Positions 8,292 through 17,075 of a stretch of 47,040 nucleotides of DNA are shown in pieces. Position numbers and translations under genes: made by a program. Location: NCBI GenBank assembly GCA_001003855.1, contig LCPX01000013.1, positions 1-47,040 of the forward strand, read 5' to 3'. The notes below the pieces were generated by a model. The model made no database searches and was not told the origin of the DNA. It worked only from the letters and a program-made list of their open reading frames with translations. Origin of the DNA: Candidatus Moranbacteria bacterium GW2011_GWE1_49_15. Lineage in GTDB: Bacteria > Patescibacteriota > Minisyncoccia > Moranbacterales > GWC2-37-73. The first letter of the stretch is position 1. Each line of letters opens with the position of its first letter.

Positions 8292-8822
8292 ATGACCAAT
8301 ATCAACTTGTACCAGGCCTCGACTGAGAAGACCCAGGAACAGAAAAGGGCCATGGTTGCGGACGGAGGTTTCATCTGGTCCCTGGGGATCCTCCTCCTTG
8401 TCCTGCTTTCTTACGGAGGACTCAAGGTGGTTTCCGGAAATTTCGAGAAACGCATCGAGAGCGTGAAGGCCGAAACTGAATCGGAAAACCAGACTTTCGC
8501 CGGGAGCGATCTGGATAGGATCGCCGACTTCCAATTGAGGACGGACGAGGCGGTCAGGAGTATATCTTCCAAATCCGACATCAACGGCATATTCGTCTCA
8601 TTGGAAGACGCGGTGGTCAAGGGGGTTTCCGTCAATTCTTTTTCATACAAAGGTGAAGGATCTTTAAAGGTTGATATGATGATGACTGCGAGCGATTTCC
8701 CGACCGTGGCCAAGCAGATCCTGAGCTTAAAGGAGAGTGGATCTTTCTCCAACGTTTCGGTGAGCGGCATGCAGAGAGAGGAGAACGGGATAGGTTTCGA
8801 TATCAGCGCTAACTACAAATAA
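8292..8822 (+). CDS. pilN: PilN-like inner-membrane platform protein
   Basis: 176 residues: a short cytoplasmic N-terminus starting NINLYQ (the usual INLLP-like PilM-binding segment in altered form), one membrane helix at about residues 27-46, a coiled linker and a small outer domain. This topology and its place between pilM and a PilO-like gene identify it; sequence conservation is low, as is normal for PilN. Confidence 0.8.
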   Translation: MTNINLYQASTEKTQEQKRAMVADGGFIWSLGILLLVLLSYGGLKVVSGNFEKRIESVKAETESENQTFAGSDLDRIADFQLRTDEAVRSISSKSDINGIFVSLEDAVVKGVSVNSFSYKGEGSLKVDMMMTASDFPTVAKQILSLKESGSFSNVSVSGMQREENGIGFDISANYK

Positions 8823-8937
8823 GCAGCGGCGTACTTCCGCCATCAACCAAGGTGTTTGTGAATCAATCATAAATAAAAAATAAAAAACATCCTCTTGCTC
8901 CTGGCAACCGCCGTCCAGTTGCGAGGGAGAAAATAAA

Positions 8938-9720
8938 ATGAGATTGAAATTGTTGTTTTTTCCATTGATGCTCATAGCGTCAATCAGCGTGTTCATAAGT
9001 TTCGTGTGGCCTGAGGTGGAAGCTGTCAGGACTCTTTCCGCGGAAAGCAAAAACGGCCTGGAAGACCTGAACCTTATCAAGGAGAAAAAAGACAATATCA
9101 GGGGGCTTGACCAAGATCTCGGTAAAAATTCCGATAAAGAGGAATTGGTGAACAGTTATTTTCCAAAAGTCCGGAACGAAGAAAGGATCATCGACGCCAT
9201 ATATTACCTAGCCGCCAATTCCAGTGTTTCACTGGCTAATATCTCCATTGCCGGCGATCCATTGAAAGGGGAGGACGAAGTGGACGGACCGAAGAGCGTC
9301 TTCAGTTCCCAGTCTCCCCAAGCGGGCGAGCTGCCTGGAGCCGCGGACCAGCGGACTTTGCCTTCCAGCGCAAGGAGCGTGGATGTGGAAATTTTCGTCG
9401 CCGGGACATATGAGAACATCAAGACATTCTTGTCCGCCGTAAACAGTATGGAGATGATGAACGACGTGACCGGAGTGGACATATCCTCCCAGTCTGCAGG
9501 CGAAGAGGGAGAGAGCAGCGGATTCCTTTCAGCCCAGGTGAAGGCGAAATTCTATTACATGAGAAACACCAGAGCTGACAATAATTACAAATTGGCGGTT
9601 TTGGATAGTTCGGAATTCGATTTTTCTCAAGTGGAAAAAGTGAAGGCGTTCATTTCGCAGGGAATCCCGAAATTGGAAGTGGGTGAGAAGGGAATGAAAA
9701 ATCCATTTTTCGCCCTGTAA
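8938..9720 (+). CDS. pilO: PilO-like platform protein
   Basis: 260 residues: one N-terminal membrane helix (about residues 4-24), then a coiled coil (to about residue 75) and a ferredoxin-like outer domain with the pattern DVEIFVAGTYENIKTFLSAV near residue 148, which is the usual PilO strand-helix unit. It pairs with PilN to align the pilus machine across the envelope. A Ser/Glu-rich linker at about 110-145 is longer than usual. The 115-bp gap after pilN holds a weak hairpin (GCAAC / GTTGC) but no terminator, so it remains in the operon. Confidence 0.82.
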   Translation: MRLKLLFFPLMLIASISVFISFVWPEVEAVRTLSAESKNGLEDLNLIKEKKDNIRGLDQDLGKNSDKEELVNSYFPKVRNEERIIDAIYYLAANSSVSLANISIAGDPLKGEDEVDGPKSVFSSQSPQAGELPGAADQRTLPSSARSVDVEIFVAGTYENIKTFLSAVNSMEMMNDVTGVDISSQSAGEEGESSGFLSAQVKAKFYYMRNTRADNNYKLAVLDSSEFDFSQVEKVKAFISQGIPKLEVGEKGMKNPFFAL

Positions 9721-9769
9721 TAAGGTGGAGGCGGTAGAATTTTTTTGTCAGATTTGAAATTAAAAACAA

Positions 9770-11479
9770 ATGGCTTTGGATACGAGCGTCACAACTGAAA
9801 AAAACGACATCCAAGCGGGTTCCAACGGCGACGTAGCGGGTGATCCGCAAAAAAGAGCCGAAACGTTGGGTATGCCTTATTTGGATAAGATACCTAAGGC
9901 GAAAAGGGAGGCCCTTAGGATAGTTTCGGAAGAGCTGGCCAAGAAATATAAGATGGCCGCTTTTGAAAAAACCGGCAACACTGCCAAGGTCTGCATGGTC
10001 GAGCCGGAAAACTTCGAGGCACTGAACGTCTTGAGGTTCATTTCGGAAAACACCAAATTGGAATTCGAGGTATATCTCACTTCCAAAGAGATTTTCGATG
10101 AGATATTGGAGCAATACAGCGAGAATGCGGAAAAAGCCGTCGAAGACGCGGTGAAATCCCTGAAGGAGGACAAGATTTTCGATGACGATAGCGATGACGC
10201 GAAAGAATTCGGAAAAGCCAAGGAGGAAACCATCCAGGACGCTCCCGTCACGAAACTTCTGAGCGTCATCATAAAGCACGCGATCGAAGGCAAGGCGAGC
10301 GATATACATATAGAACCGGTGGATAAGGATTACCGGGTCAGGTTCAGGGTGGACGGAGTGTTGCATTCCTCGTTGGTCGCCCCCAAGGAAGTCGGAAGGG
10401 CGGTCGTTTCAAGGATTAAAATCCTTTCGAATCTCAAGATAGATGAAAAAAGGAAGCCCCAGGACGGAAGGTTCAAGGTCGTCGAGGGTGGTAAGAGGGT
10501 GGATTTCCGCGTGTCCACTTTTCCGGTGGTGGATGGGGAGAAGGTTGTTATGCGTCTTTTGGATAAGGACAATAAGGACGTCAACATAGACTCTTTGGGA
10601 CTGATGGGGAAGAGCCGGGAGATCCTGGAAAGGAACATCAGATCACCTTACGGTATCATCCTGATAACCGGGCCGACCGGAAGCGGAAAATCGACCACTT
10701 TGTATTCCTTTTTGCAGATATTGAACGGCGAGGAACGGAACATAGTCACTTTGGAGGATCCGGTGGAATATTCCATCGAGGGCATCAACCAAAGCCAAGT
10801 CAAACCGGAAATAGGCTATACTTTCGCGAACGGTCTCCGCTCCATTCTTAGGCAGGACCCCAATGTTATTATGGTCGGGGAAATCCGTGACGGCGAAACG
10901 GCCGAGCTCACCATCCATGCCGCCTTGACCGGACATCTAGTTTTCTCCACTTTGCATACCAACAGTTCCATCGGAGCGATACCTCGGCTTATCGATATGG
11001 GCATAGAGGCTTTTCTTCTGTCCTCGTCGCTGCAGGTAGTGGCCGCGCAGCGCCTCGTGAGAAGAATTTGCGACAAATGCAAGGAAGAGGACCGCATACC
11101 GCATGCTGTTTTGGAAAATATGAAAGAAGAAATCAGCAAGATAGACAAGGATGAGTTGAAAAAATACGGGATCGACGCCGATAAGGAACTGAAATTCCAG
11201 CACGGCAAGGGGTGCGAGGTGTGCGGAGAAACCGGATATAAAGGACGGGTCGCCATATACGAGGCGCTGGAAGTGGACGACGAGCTCAAAGAAATCATAT
11301 CTGAAAAGGACGGAGGAGAGACGTACGTTTCGGAGTATGCCGCAAAAAACGGGATGATAACCATCAGGCAGGACGGCATACTCAAAGCCTTGCTTGGATT
11401 TACGACCCTGTCCGAGGTCGAAAGGGTGACCAAGGGCAGCCTTTCCATCGGTGGGGATACCGATGACGACAAGGGATAA
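9770..11479 (+). CDS. pilB: Type IV pilus extension ATPase PilB (GspE/PulE family)
   Basis: 569 residues. An N-terminal GspE-N domain (to about 130) is followed by the secretion ATPase core: DIHIEP near 180, Walker A GPTGSGKSTT near 300, the Asp box and Walker B VIMVGEIRDGETAE near 366, and the His box TGHLVFSTLHTN. Two CxxC pairs (CDKC and CEVC, near residues 436 and 483) form the usual zinc site. It powers pilin polymerisation at the cytoplasmic face. The protein is full length. Confidence 0.95.
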   Translation: MALDTSVTTEKNDIQAGSNGDVAGDPQKRAETLGMPYLDKIPKAKREALRIVSEELAKKYKMAAFEKTGNTAKVCMVEPENFEALNVLRFISENTKLEFEVYLTSKEIFDEILEQYSENAEKAVEDAVKSLKEDKIFDDDSDDAKEFGKAKEETIQDAPVTKLLSVIIKHAIEGKASDIHIEPVDKDYRVRFRVDGVLHSSLVAPKEVGRAVVSRIKILSNLKIDEKRKPQDGRFKVVEGGKRVDFRVSTFPVVDGEKVVMRLLDKDNKDVNIDSLGLMGKSREILERNIRSPYGIILITGPTGSGKSTTLYSFLQILNGEERNIVTLEDPVEYSIEGINQSQVKPEIGYTFANGLRSILRQDPNVIMVGEIRDGETAELTIHAALTGHLVFSTLHTNSSIGAIPRLIDMGIEAFLLSSSLQVVAAQRLVRRICDKCKEEDRIPHAVLENMKEEISKIDKDELKKYGIDADKELKFQHGKGCEVCGETGYKGRVAIYEALEVDDELKEIISEKDGGETYVSEYAAKNGMITIRQDGILKALLGFTTLSEVERVTKGSLSIGGDTDDDKG

Positions 11480-11497
11480 TTTCTAATTTTTACAAAA

Positions 11498-11875
11498 ATG
11501 GCCGAAGGAAAAAAGAAAATATTGTTAGTGGAGGACGATGTGTTCATCAGGGACATATACGAAACCAAACTTTCACAGGAAAATTTCGAAGTGGTCATGG
11601 CCGAGAACGGAATCGATGCGCTCAAGAAATTGGAAAATTTCGTGCCGGACATTGTCCTGCTGGATATCGTCATGCCCTATATGGACGGCATGGATTTCCT
11701 TAAGGAATTCAAGAAGAACGAGAACTGGAAAAATATCCCGATAATAATGCTCTCCAACCTTTCGGACAAGGAAAGGGTCACCGAGGCGATGAAGCAAGGA
11801 GTGAACGATTACCTTATAAAATCGCATTTCACTCCGAGCGAAGTGGTGGAGAAGATAAACGCTTTGTTGCAATGA
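11498..11875 (+). CDS. Single-domain response regulator (CheY-like) in the pilus operon
   Basis: 125 residues, one receiver domain and no output domain. Seen: acidic pair VEDD (residues 11-13), phosphoacceptor Asp in VLLDIVMPYMDG near residue 53, the switch Ser in IIMLSN, and the conserved Lys in YLIKSH near residue 108. It sits between pilB and pilT with only 18 bp before it, so it is co-transcribed with the two motors. By analogy with PilG/PilH it could tune extension and retraction; no histidine kinase gene is in the window. Confidence 0.9.
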   Translation: MAEGKKKILLVEDDVFIRDIYETKLSQENFEVVMAENGIDALKKLENFVPDIVLLDIVMPYMDGMDFLKEFKKNENWKNIPIIMLSNLSDKERVTEAMKQGVNDYLIKSHFTPSEVVEKINALLQ

Positions 11876-11993
11876 AATTTTCTGTTATAATAATCACAGA
11901 ACGCGACACGGTTGGAAAAAATAAATAAAAAAATAAAAATTCGTCCCATTGGATCCTGCCGAGTAGGGATTCCGCCAAGCGGGGCTTTCGAAA

Positions 11994-13073
11994 ATGACCA
12001 TAGAACATAGCGAGCAAAAAATAAAAAACCTGCTTAGGATTGTCGCCCAGCAAAACGCTTCCGATCTCCATTTGGTGGTGGGCAGATATCCGACCATCAG
12101 GTTGGACGGCAAACTGATCCCCCTCTCGCAAGAGAACATCCTTTCCATCGAGGAAACCAAGGCGCTCAGCGACGTCATCATGAGCGAAGACAACAAGAAG
12201 GAACTCATGGAAAAAGGCCAGGTGGATTTTTCCTACAATTTCGACGACAAGGCGAGGTTCAGGGTCAACGTTTTTTTCCAAAAGGGAAATGTCAGTTTGG
12301 CGATGCGTCTCGTGACCGGAAGGATCAGGAATTTGGAAGAATTGAATTTGCCGTCGATGCTCTATGAATTCACCAAATATACGCAGGGTCTCCTATTGGT
12401 GACAGGTCCAGTGGGACACGGAAAATCCACGACCTCCGCGGCCCTTTTGGATTACATCAACCACAACGAAAACAAGCACATCGTCACCATCGAGGACCCG
12501 ATAGAATATCTATACGAACAGGACAGGTGCCTCATCAACCAGAGGGAAGTCGGCAGGGACACGCATTCTTTCAGCGAGGGCTTGCGCGCGGTGTTCAGGG
12601 AGGACGCCAACGTCGTGCTCATCGGAGAGCTCCGCGACCTCGACACGATCAGCACCGCCATGACGGCGGCGGAAACCGGACATTTGATCGTGGCCACTTT
12701 GCACACCAATTCGGCGGCCCAGACGATCGACCGTATCGTGGACGTCTTTCCGGCGCACCAACAGAACCAGGTGAGGTCGCAGCTAGCTAGCGTCCTTTTG
12801 GGAGTGGTCTCGCAAAGGCTCATCCCGAAGGTGGGGGGAGGACGCGTTCCGGCTTTGGAAATAATGATAAAAAACAGCGCCATAGAGAATCTCATCAGGG
12901 AAAACAAATCATATCAGATAGATTCGGTCATCGAGACGAGCCTCAAGGACGGGATGGTTTCCTTGGACAAGTCCTTGGCCAGCTTGGTGCAGCGCGGCGT
13001 GATAACGGCGGACGACGCTTTCATTTATGCCGAGAATAGGGAATATTTCCAGATGCTCATCAGCAAGAAATAA
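11994..13073 (+). CDS. pilT: Type IV pilus retraction ATPase PilT
   Basis: 359 residues. PAS-like N-terminal domain, then the RecA-like core with Walker A GPVGHGKSTT near residue 138, Walker B NVVLIGELRDLDTI near 203, and HLIVATLHTNSA with the His box. The family motif ASDLHL lies at about residues 22-27. It depolymerises pili, powering twitching or DNA uptake. A TATAAT at 11886-11891 upstream may give it an extra promoter (weak -35), so it could be expressed partly apart from pilB. Confidence 0.95.
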   Translation: MTIEHSEQKIKNLLRIVAQQNASDLHLVVGRYPTIRLDGKLIPLSQENILSIEETKALSDVIMSEDNKKELMEKGQVDFSYNFDDKARFRVNVFFQKGNVSLAMRLVTGRIRNLEELNLPSMLYEFTKYTQGLLLVTGPVGHGKSTTSAALLDYINHNENKHIVTIEDPIEYLYEQDRCLINQREVGRDTHSFSEGLRAVFREDANVVLIGELRDLDTISTAMTAAETGHLIVATLHTNSAAQTIDRIVDVFPAHQQNQVRSQLASVLLGVVSQRLIPKVGGGRVPALEIMIKNSAIENLIRENKSYQIDSVIETSLKDGMVSLDKSLASLVQRGVITADDAFIYAENREYFQMLISKK

Positions 13074-13085
13074 TAATCAAGTTAT

Positions 13086-13177
13086 AAGGTTCCTGAAGTG
13101 AAAAGTTCGTAAAGTTGAATTTTGAAAAGCCTTTGGCTTTATAAACTTTATAGACTTTATAGGCTTTATGAACTCAT
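13086..13177 (+). repeat. Foldback repeat element (AAGTTNATAAAG / CTTTATAAACTT words) before pilC
   Basis: The left arm has words like GTTCGTAAAGTTGAA; the right arm has a 9-nt quasi-tandem ACTTTATAG repeated. The arms are partly complementary and meet in a centre AAAGCC-TTT-GGCTTT. The element runs right up to the pilC start. Related words occur at 24751-24850 and 45601-45640. Confidence 0.7.
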
Positions 13178-13181
13178 GCGT

Positions 13182-14393
13182 ATGAAATTTCATTTTCAAG
13201 CCAAAAATTCGGAAGGTGAGGTCAGGGAAGGGAAGATCGAGGCCGTGAGCAGGAACGAAGCTGCCATGTCTCTCCAGGAGAAAGGACTCATTCCGCTCGC
13301 ACTTGAAAAAGAGGACCAATCGATGGCGTTCCTTCGGGATATCGAAAGGATTTGGAACGGAGTGAGCCAGCAAGAGATGGCGGTTTTCTATAGGCAGTTC
13401 GCGACCCTCATCGATGCCAAGGTGACGATAGTCGTGGCGCTCAAGGCCATCGAAGAACAGACGGAGAATCGTTTCCTGGGATCCGTGCTCATCGAGATCA
13501 TTGAGGACGTGGAGGACGGAATGCCGCTTTCCGAAAGCATGGCCAGACACAAGGATGTTTTCTCGGCCCTTTCCATAAACATGATCAGGGCGGGGGAGAT
13601 TTCCGGAAACCTCCAAAAGTCCATAACTTTCATCGCTGACAATACGGAAAGGAATTACCAGTTGAATTCGAAAATTAAATCAGCCCTGATGTATCCAGGA
13701 TTCGTGGTTTCGGCGGCGATCATCATCGGTTTCATCGTTTTCACAGTCGTCCTTCCGAAGCTGACGAAGATTTTCGGGGACATGAACGTGGAAATCCCAT
13801 GGTATACTAAACTCATCATGGAGACTGGAAATTTCATGCAGTCGTTCTGGTGGGCCGTCCTTATGGTGATGCTGGGCGCTGTGGTGGGAGCCTTCTATTA
13901 CCTCAAGACCGACGCCGGTTCCGAGGAGTTCGACCATATCAAGCTCAACCTTCCGATTTTGAAAAGGCTCTTTAAATTCATTTACATTTCGAGATTCTCC
14001 GAGAATTTGGGAGTGTTGTTGGCAGGTGGTATTCCGATAGTGAAAGCTTTGATGATCGTGGGAGACGTAGTGGATAACAGCGTGTATAGGAGGATCATCC
14101 TGCGGGCGGCCGAGGAGGTGAAAACGGGAGGGACGATGAGTACGGTTTTCGCCAGATATGAAGAATTTCCGCCGATCCTTTCCAAGATGATAAAAGTCGG
14201 AGAGGAGACGGGAAAGATAAGCGAAGTGCTCAAAAACATTTCCGCATTCTATGACCAGGAGATAGACAGGATGGCCAAGAACATGACGGCGCTGATCGAA
14301 CCGGTATTGATAGTCTTTCTGGGATTGGGTGTGGCCGTGCTGGTGTTCGCGATATTGATGCCGATATACTCCATTACCAACCAGATCCAGTAA
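13182..14393 (+). CDS. pilC: Type IV pilus inner-membrane platform protein PilC (GspF family)
   Basis: About 403 residues with the two GspF repeats. The N-terminal MKFHFQAKNSEGEVREGKIEA is the standard PilC beginning, which sets the start at 13182 (13176 is possible); the extra upstream residues of a longer frame are simply translated repeat DNA. Membrane segments lie near residues 165-190, 215-237 and 370-395. The repeat motifs (FYRQFATLIDAKVTIVVAL and FSENLGVLLAGGIPIVKAL) are present in both halves. It transmits force from PilB/PilT to the growing pilus. Confidence 0.93.
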   Translation: MKFHFQAKNSEGEVREGKIEAVSRNEAAMSLQEKGLIPLALEKEDQSMAFLRDIERIWNGVSQQEMAVFYRQFATLIDAKVTIVVALKAIEEQTENRFLGSVLIEIIEDVEDGMPLSESMARHKDVFSALSINMIRAGEISGNLQKSITFIADNTERNYQLNSKIKSALMYPGFVVSAAIIIGFIVFTVVLPKLTKIFGDMNVEIPWYTKLIMETGNFMQSFWWAVLMVMLGAVVGAFYYLKTDAGSEEFDHIKLNLPILKRLFKFIYISRFSENLGVLLAGGIPIVKALMIVGDVVDNSVYRRIILRAAEEVKTGGTMSTVFARYEEFPPILSKMIKVGEETGKISEVLKNISAFYDQEIDRMAKNMTALIEPVLIVFLGLGVAVLVFAILMPIYSITNQIQ

Positions 14394-14503
14394 GGTTTCC
14401 CGGTTTTCCAAAACAAAGACAAATGATTGTTTAAATAAAATAAAAATTTCCTTTAAAACCGAGGTTCGCTCCGAAAAAAGAAGATTCCGTAAAAATCACA
14501 AAA

Positions 14504-14580
14504 TAGCCTACCGGCAAAAGGTCGTAGGCATGGAATTCTGCCTGTGACCGTTTCCCCAAAGGGGGAATGGTCGAGGGCTA
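14504..14580 (+). promoter_or_regulatory. Possible structured RNA leader of the main pilin gene
   Basis: Outer stem TAGCC (14504-14508) with GGCTA (14576-14580) encloses three potential hairpins: ACC-loop-GGT, AGGCA-loop-TGCCT, and GACC...TTCCCC-AAAG-GGGGAA.GGTC. An alternative stem GCCTAC / GTAGGC (14506-14528) competes with the outer stem. It lies 80 bp before the pilin ATG in a 266-bp gap that otherwise shows no gene. I could not match it to a known riboswitch class (c-di-GMP I and II were considered). Confidence 0.4.
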
Positions 14581-14659
14581 ATATACATGAATTTCACGGA
14601 AATTCCCGATTCGGAAAAAATCTCAAGTTTTATCGGATAACGAGAAAGGAGGTGCTAAT

Positions 14660-15085
14660 ATGAAAAAAACACAAAAAGGTTTCACGCTGATCGAGCTTTT
14701 GATCGTTATCGCGATCATCGGTATCTTGGCGTCCATCGTCTTGGTGAGCTTGAGCTCGGCCAGAAACAGAGCGAATAGGGCTTCCGCCCTTTCGACCGCT
14801 GCTTCTGCTATGCCCGAACTTATAACTTGCTTGGATGACGCCGGATTTGGTATCACAGGAGCCGCTCAAACGGCAAGTACTACATACATATGTTGTGGGG
14901 CTGCTGCGTGCGCAGGAAATACCGCTAAGACTGGGCACAGCGTAACATGGCCAAGTTTGGGAAATACTGGCTGGGCATATGTCGCTCCAACCGGAACTTT
15001 GGCTGGAAACGACTATCAATATACGCTGACGAAAACAGGCGAAACAACGATTACCTGTAATGTGGGTACACAAGTTTGTAGCTAG
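14660..15085 (+). CDS. pilA: Type IV major-like pilin
   Basis: 141 residues. Classic prepilin start: short basic leader MKKTQKG, cleavage after Gly7, then FTLIELLIVIAIIGILASIVLV with Glu5 of the mature protein. The C-terminal part is small and Ser/Thr/Gly/Ala-rich with several Cys residues (CLDD, CCGAAACAG, TCNVGTQVC) that could form disulfides. It has the strongest SD in the pilus region (AAAGGAGGTG, 6-7 nt from ATG), which, with the separate leader, suggests high expression as the main subunit (inference). A hairpin follows at 15101-15123. Confidence 0.9.
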   Translation: MKKTQKGFTLIELLIVIAIIGILASIVLVSLSSARNRANRASALSTAASAMPELITCLDDAGFGITGAAQTASTTYICCGAAACAGNTAKTGHSVTWPSLGNTGWAYVAPTGTLAGNDYQYTLTKTGETTITCNVGTQVCS

Positions 15086-15100
15086 TTTCAGTTTCTTTTG

Positions 15101-15123
15101 CCTGCTGACAATTTGTCGGCAGG
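15101..15123. terminator. Hairpin after the main pilin gene, possible terminator or mRNA stabiliser
   Basis: CCTGCTGAC / GTCGGCAGG with one G-T pair and a 5-nt loop. No T-run follows on the plus strand, so it is a weak terminator; it may hold up or protect the pilin message. Confidence 0.45.
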
Positions 15124-15179
15124 TAGGTTGAGACTGTAATGACTGCAGATTATTCATTTAAGATTTAAAAAATTAAAAA

Positions 15180-15595
15180 ATGAAAAGAGCGTTTACACTG
15201 ATCGAACTTCTGATGGTTATCGCGATAATCGCCATTTTGGCGAGCGTCATCACCGTCTCACTTAATGCCAGCAAGAACAGGGCGATTACAGCTTCGCTCA
15301 GATCGAGTTTGCAAAGCAGTGTCGGGACATAGGCGCCTCGTTGAACACCGGACCTTTTCCGGTCAATAGCGGAACCCCCATTTGCCAGAGTTCCCTAATC
15401 GTCGGAAACCTTCCTCAGTCCGATGAGTGCGGAAGCGGGGCGGCCAATACGCGTTATACGATCACCAATTCGGGAACGGATAATTGGCAGTTGACATTGA
15501 GCACGTGCACCGCCAGCACTCTTTGTAACGGAGCCGCCAATGCGTATTGTAATATAAACGGGTGCGTTTTCCCTGCGGCGGGTACTTGTAAATAA
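15180..15595 (+). pseudogene. Second type IV pilin gene, frameshifted
   Basis: ATG at 15180 opens MKRAFTLIELLMVIAIIAILASVITVSL, a clear prepilin N-terminus similar to the gene before it, but the frame stops at TAG 15330-15332 after 50 codons. The continuation QCRDIGASLNTGPF...CKstop is found in the -1 frame to 15595. Joined, it gives about 138 residues, matching the 141-aa paralogue. The shift must lie between 15266 and 15330, probably near 15312-15320 (one base missing). No homopolymer or slippery heptamer is present there, so decay, a sequencing error or an unusual recoding are the options. Confidence 0.8.
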
Positions 15596-15610
15596 TTTTA
15601 GACAAAACGG

Positions 15611-16408
15611 ATGACATTCATATTCTTGATCTTGGGGCTCATAATCGGGAGCTTCCTCAACGCCGTCATCTATAGGCTTAACGCGGTCGAGTCGCTTTGG
15701 GAGCGCTCGCATTGCCCGACTTGCAAAAAGAAGGTCCGCTGGCATGACAACGTGCCGTTGCTTTCTTTCGTGCTGCTCAGCGCCAAGTGCCGCGACTGCG
15801 GGGAAAGGATTTCCTGGAGCTATCCGGCCGTCGAGCTTTCGACCGGAATCCTGTTCGCCTTGGTCGGAAAATATTTTTTCGTTTTGGAAAACTCTTTAAC
15901 TTACTTGCCGACGATTTTTTATCTGGTCATCTTCTCGCTGCTCGTCATTATTTTCATGTACGACCTCAAATTCATGGAAATCCCGATGCTCATCCTCTGG
16001 TTGGCGGTGGGCGCTACGGTCGCTTTCTATCTGGCGATGGATTGGAGCGCGTTCGGTTCGGCCACCGGTATCTTTTCCTTGAACATCTTCTCCGGGGCGC
16101 TGGCGGGAATCGTCGCTTTCGCCTTTTTCTTCTCGTTGGCGCATTTTTCTAAAGAAACTTGGATGGGATATGGAGATGCCTATGTCGGGCTTTTGGCGGG
16201 CCTTTTGGTCGGTTGGCCGAATATATTCATCGCCTTGATGCTGGCTTTTACTAGCGGGGCGCTCGTCGGAACCGCGCTTATCTTCATGAAAAAAAAGACC
16301 ATGAAGAGCCAGGTTCCGTTCGCGCCTTTCTTGGTCATCGGCGTGCTGCTCACCTTGCTTTTGCCCAAGATGTTTCCGCAACTGGGTTTTTTCCTGTTTT
16401 ATTTCTAA
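15611..16408 (+). CDS. pilD: Prepilin peptidase / N-methyltransferase PilD (A24 family)
   Basis: 265 residues with about eight membrane helices. The N-terminal cytoplasmic loop has two CxxC pairs (CPTCKKKVRWHDNVPLLSF and CRDCGERISW). The two catalytic aspartates are in MYDLKFMEIP (near residue 118) and GYGDAYVGLLAG (near 187), the GxGD signature. It cleaves prepilin leaders after Gly and methylates the new N-terminus. It sits among its substrates, 15 bp after the broken pilin. Confidence 0.94.
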   Translation: MTFIFLILGLIIGSFLNAVIYRLNAVESLWERSHCPTCKKKVRWHDNVPLLSFVLLSAKCRDCGERISWSYPAVELSTGILFALVGKYFFVLENSLTYLPTIFYLVIFSLLVIIFMYDLKFMEIPMLILWLAVGATVAFYLAMDWSAFGSATGIFSLNIFSGALAGIVAFAFFFSLAHFSKETWMGYGDAYVGLLAGLLVGWPNIFIALMLAFTSGALVGTALIFMKKKTMKSQVPFAPFLVIGVLLTLLLPKMFPQLGFFLFYF

Positions 16409-16432
16409 CGGTCATCCTGATTCAAAAGCGAT

Positions 16433-17062
16433 ATGGATATGGAAAAAAAAATCCGAAACGGGAAAGGCCGCCTGCCTGCCTCGCTGAAACTGGGACGAAG
16501 CGGGCCGGTAAGGCGGGGGTTTACGCTCATAGAGGTCTTGGTGGTCATTTTCATCATGATCTTGGCCATAGGTTTGACGTTGGCGTCTTTCAAGGATACG
16601 AAACCTTTGGATGAGGTGGAGGCCGCGGCCAGGGGAATAGCCGCTTCGATCAGGCAAGCCCAAAACAATTCCTTGACCGGCAAACAGCAGGTACACTCCG
16701 GAGTCCTTTCTAATATTTGCCGAAACGGCATCAGATGGACCAACTCTGCGGAAAGCGACAAGATCACTTTGGAAGGTTATTATGCGGTAAGCTCTGCTCC
16801 TTGTCCTGCGTTCAGCGGCATTTACGCGACCACCGTTTTTAAGAACGTCAAATTGAATGTCGTGGGATTGGCCGGCGGTGAGTACAAAGTTTCGTTCACG
16901 AGCCCCTTGGGTCAAGTGGAGTCGGGGGGATTCGCCCTGAACGCTTCGGTCCCCGCACAGTTCAAGATAGAATCCACGGCTAATAGCAATGTTTTCGCGT
17001 TGGTGTGCGTTTATCCTACCGGCAGGGTGGAGGAGTTTTCCAATCAGGCTAATTGTCCTTAG
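16433..17062 (+). CDS. Minor pilin (GspH/FimT-like)
   Basis: 209 residues. Prepilin motif RRGFTLIEVLVVIFIMILAIGLTLASF begins near residue 27 after an unusually long basic leader; a second in-frame ATG at 16439 would shorten it by two residues. The soluble part has strand-rich FimT-like sequence ending with VCVYPTGRVEEFSN. Minor pilins of this type prime pilus assembly and may bind DNA or surfaces. It lies in one run with the next two genes (gaps of 13 and 30 bp). Confidence 0.83.
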   Translation: MDMEKKIRNGKGRLPASLKLGRSGPVRRGFTLIEVLVVIFIMILAIGLTLASFKDTKPLDEVEAAARGIAASIRQAQNNSLTGKQQVHSGVLSNICRNGIRWTNSAESDKITLEGYYAVSSAPCPAFSGIYATTVFKNVKLNVVGLAGGEYKVSFTSPLGQVESGGFALNASVPAQFKIESTANSNVFALVCVYPTGRVEEFSNQANCP

Positions 17063-17075
17063 ATTTTTAAGATAA

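Noticed and set aside
13122..13181. N-terminal extension of PilC (MKSLWLYKLYRLYRLYELMR)
   Set aside because: It is translated word-repeat DNA; the conserved PilC N-terminus begins at 13182.
14504..14580. A c-di-GMP riboswitch before the pilin gene
   Set aside because: The conserved GEMM core motifs are not present; only a generic structured leader can be claimed.
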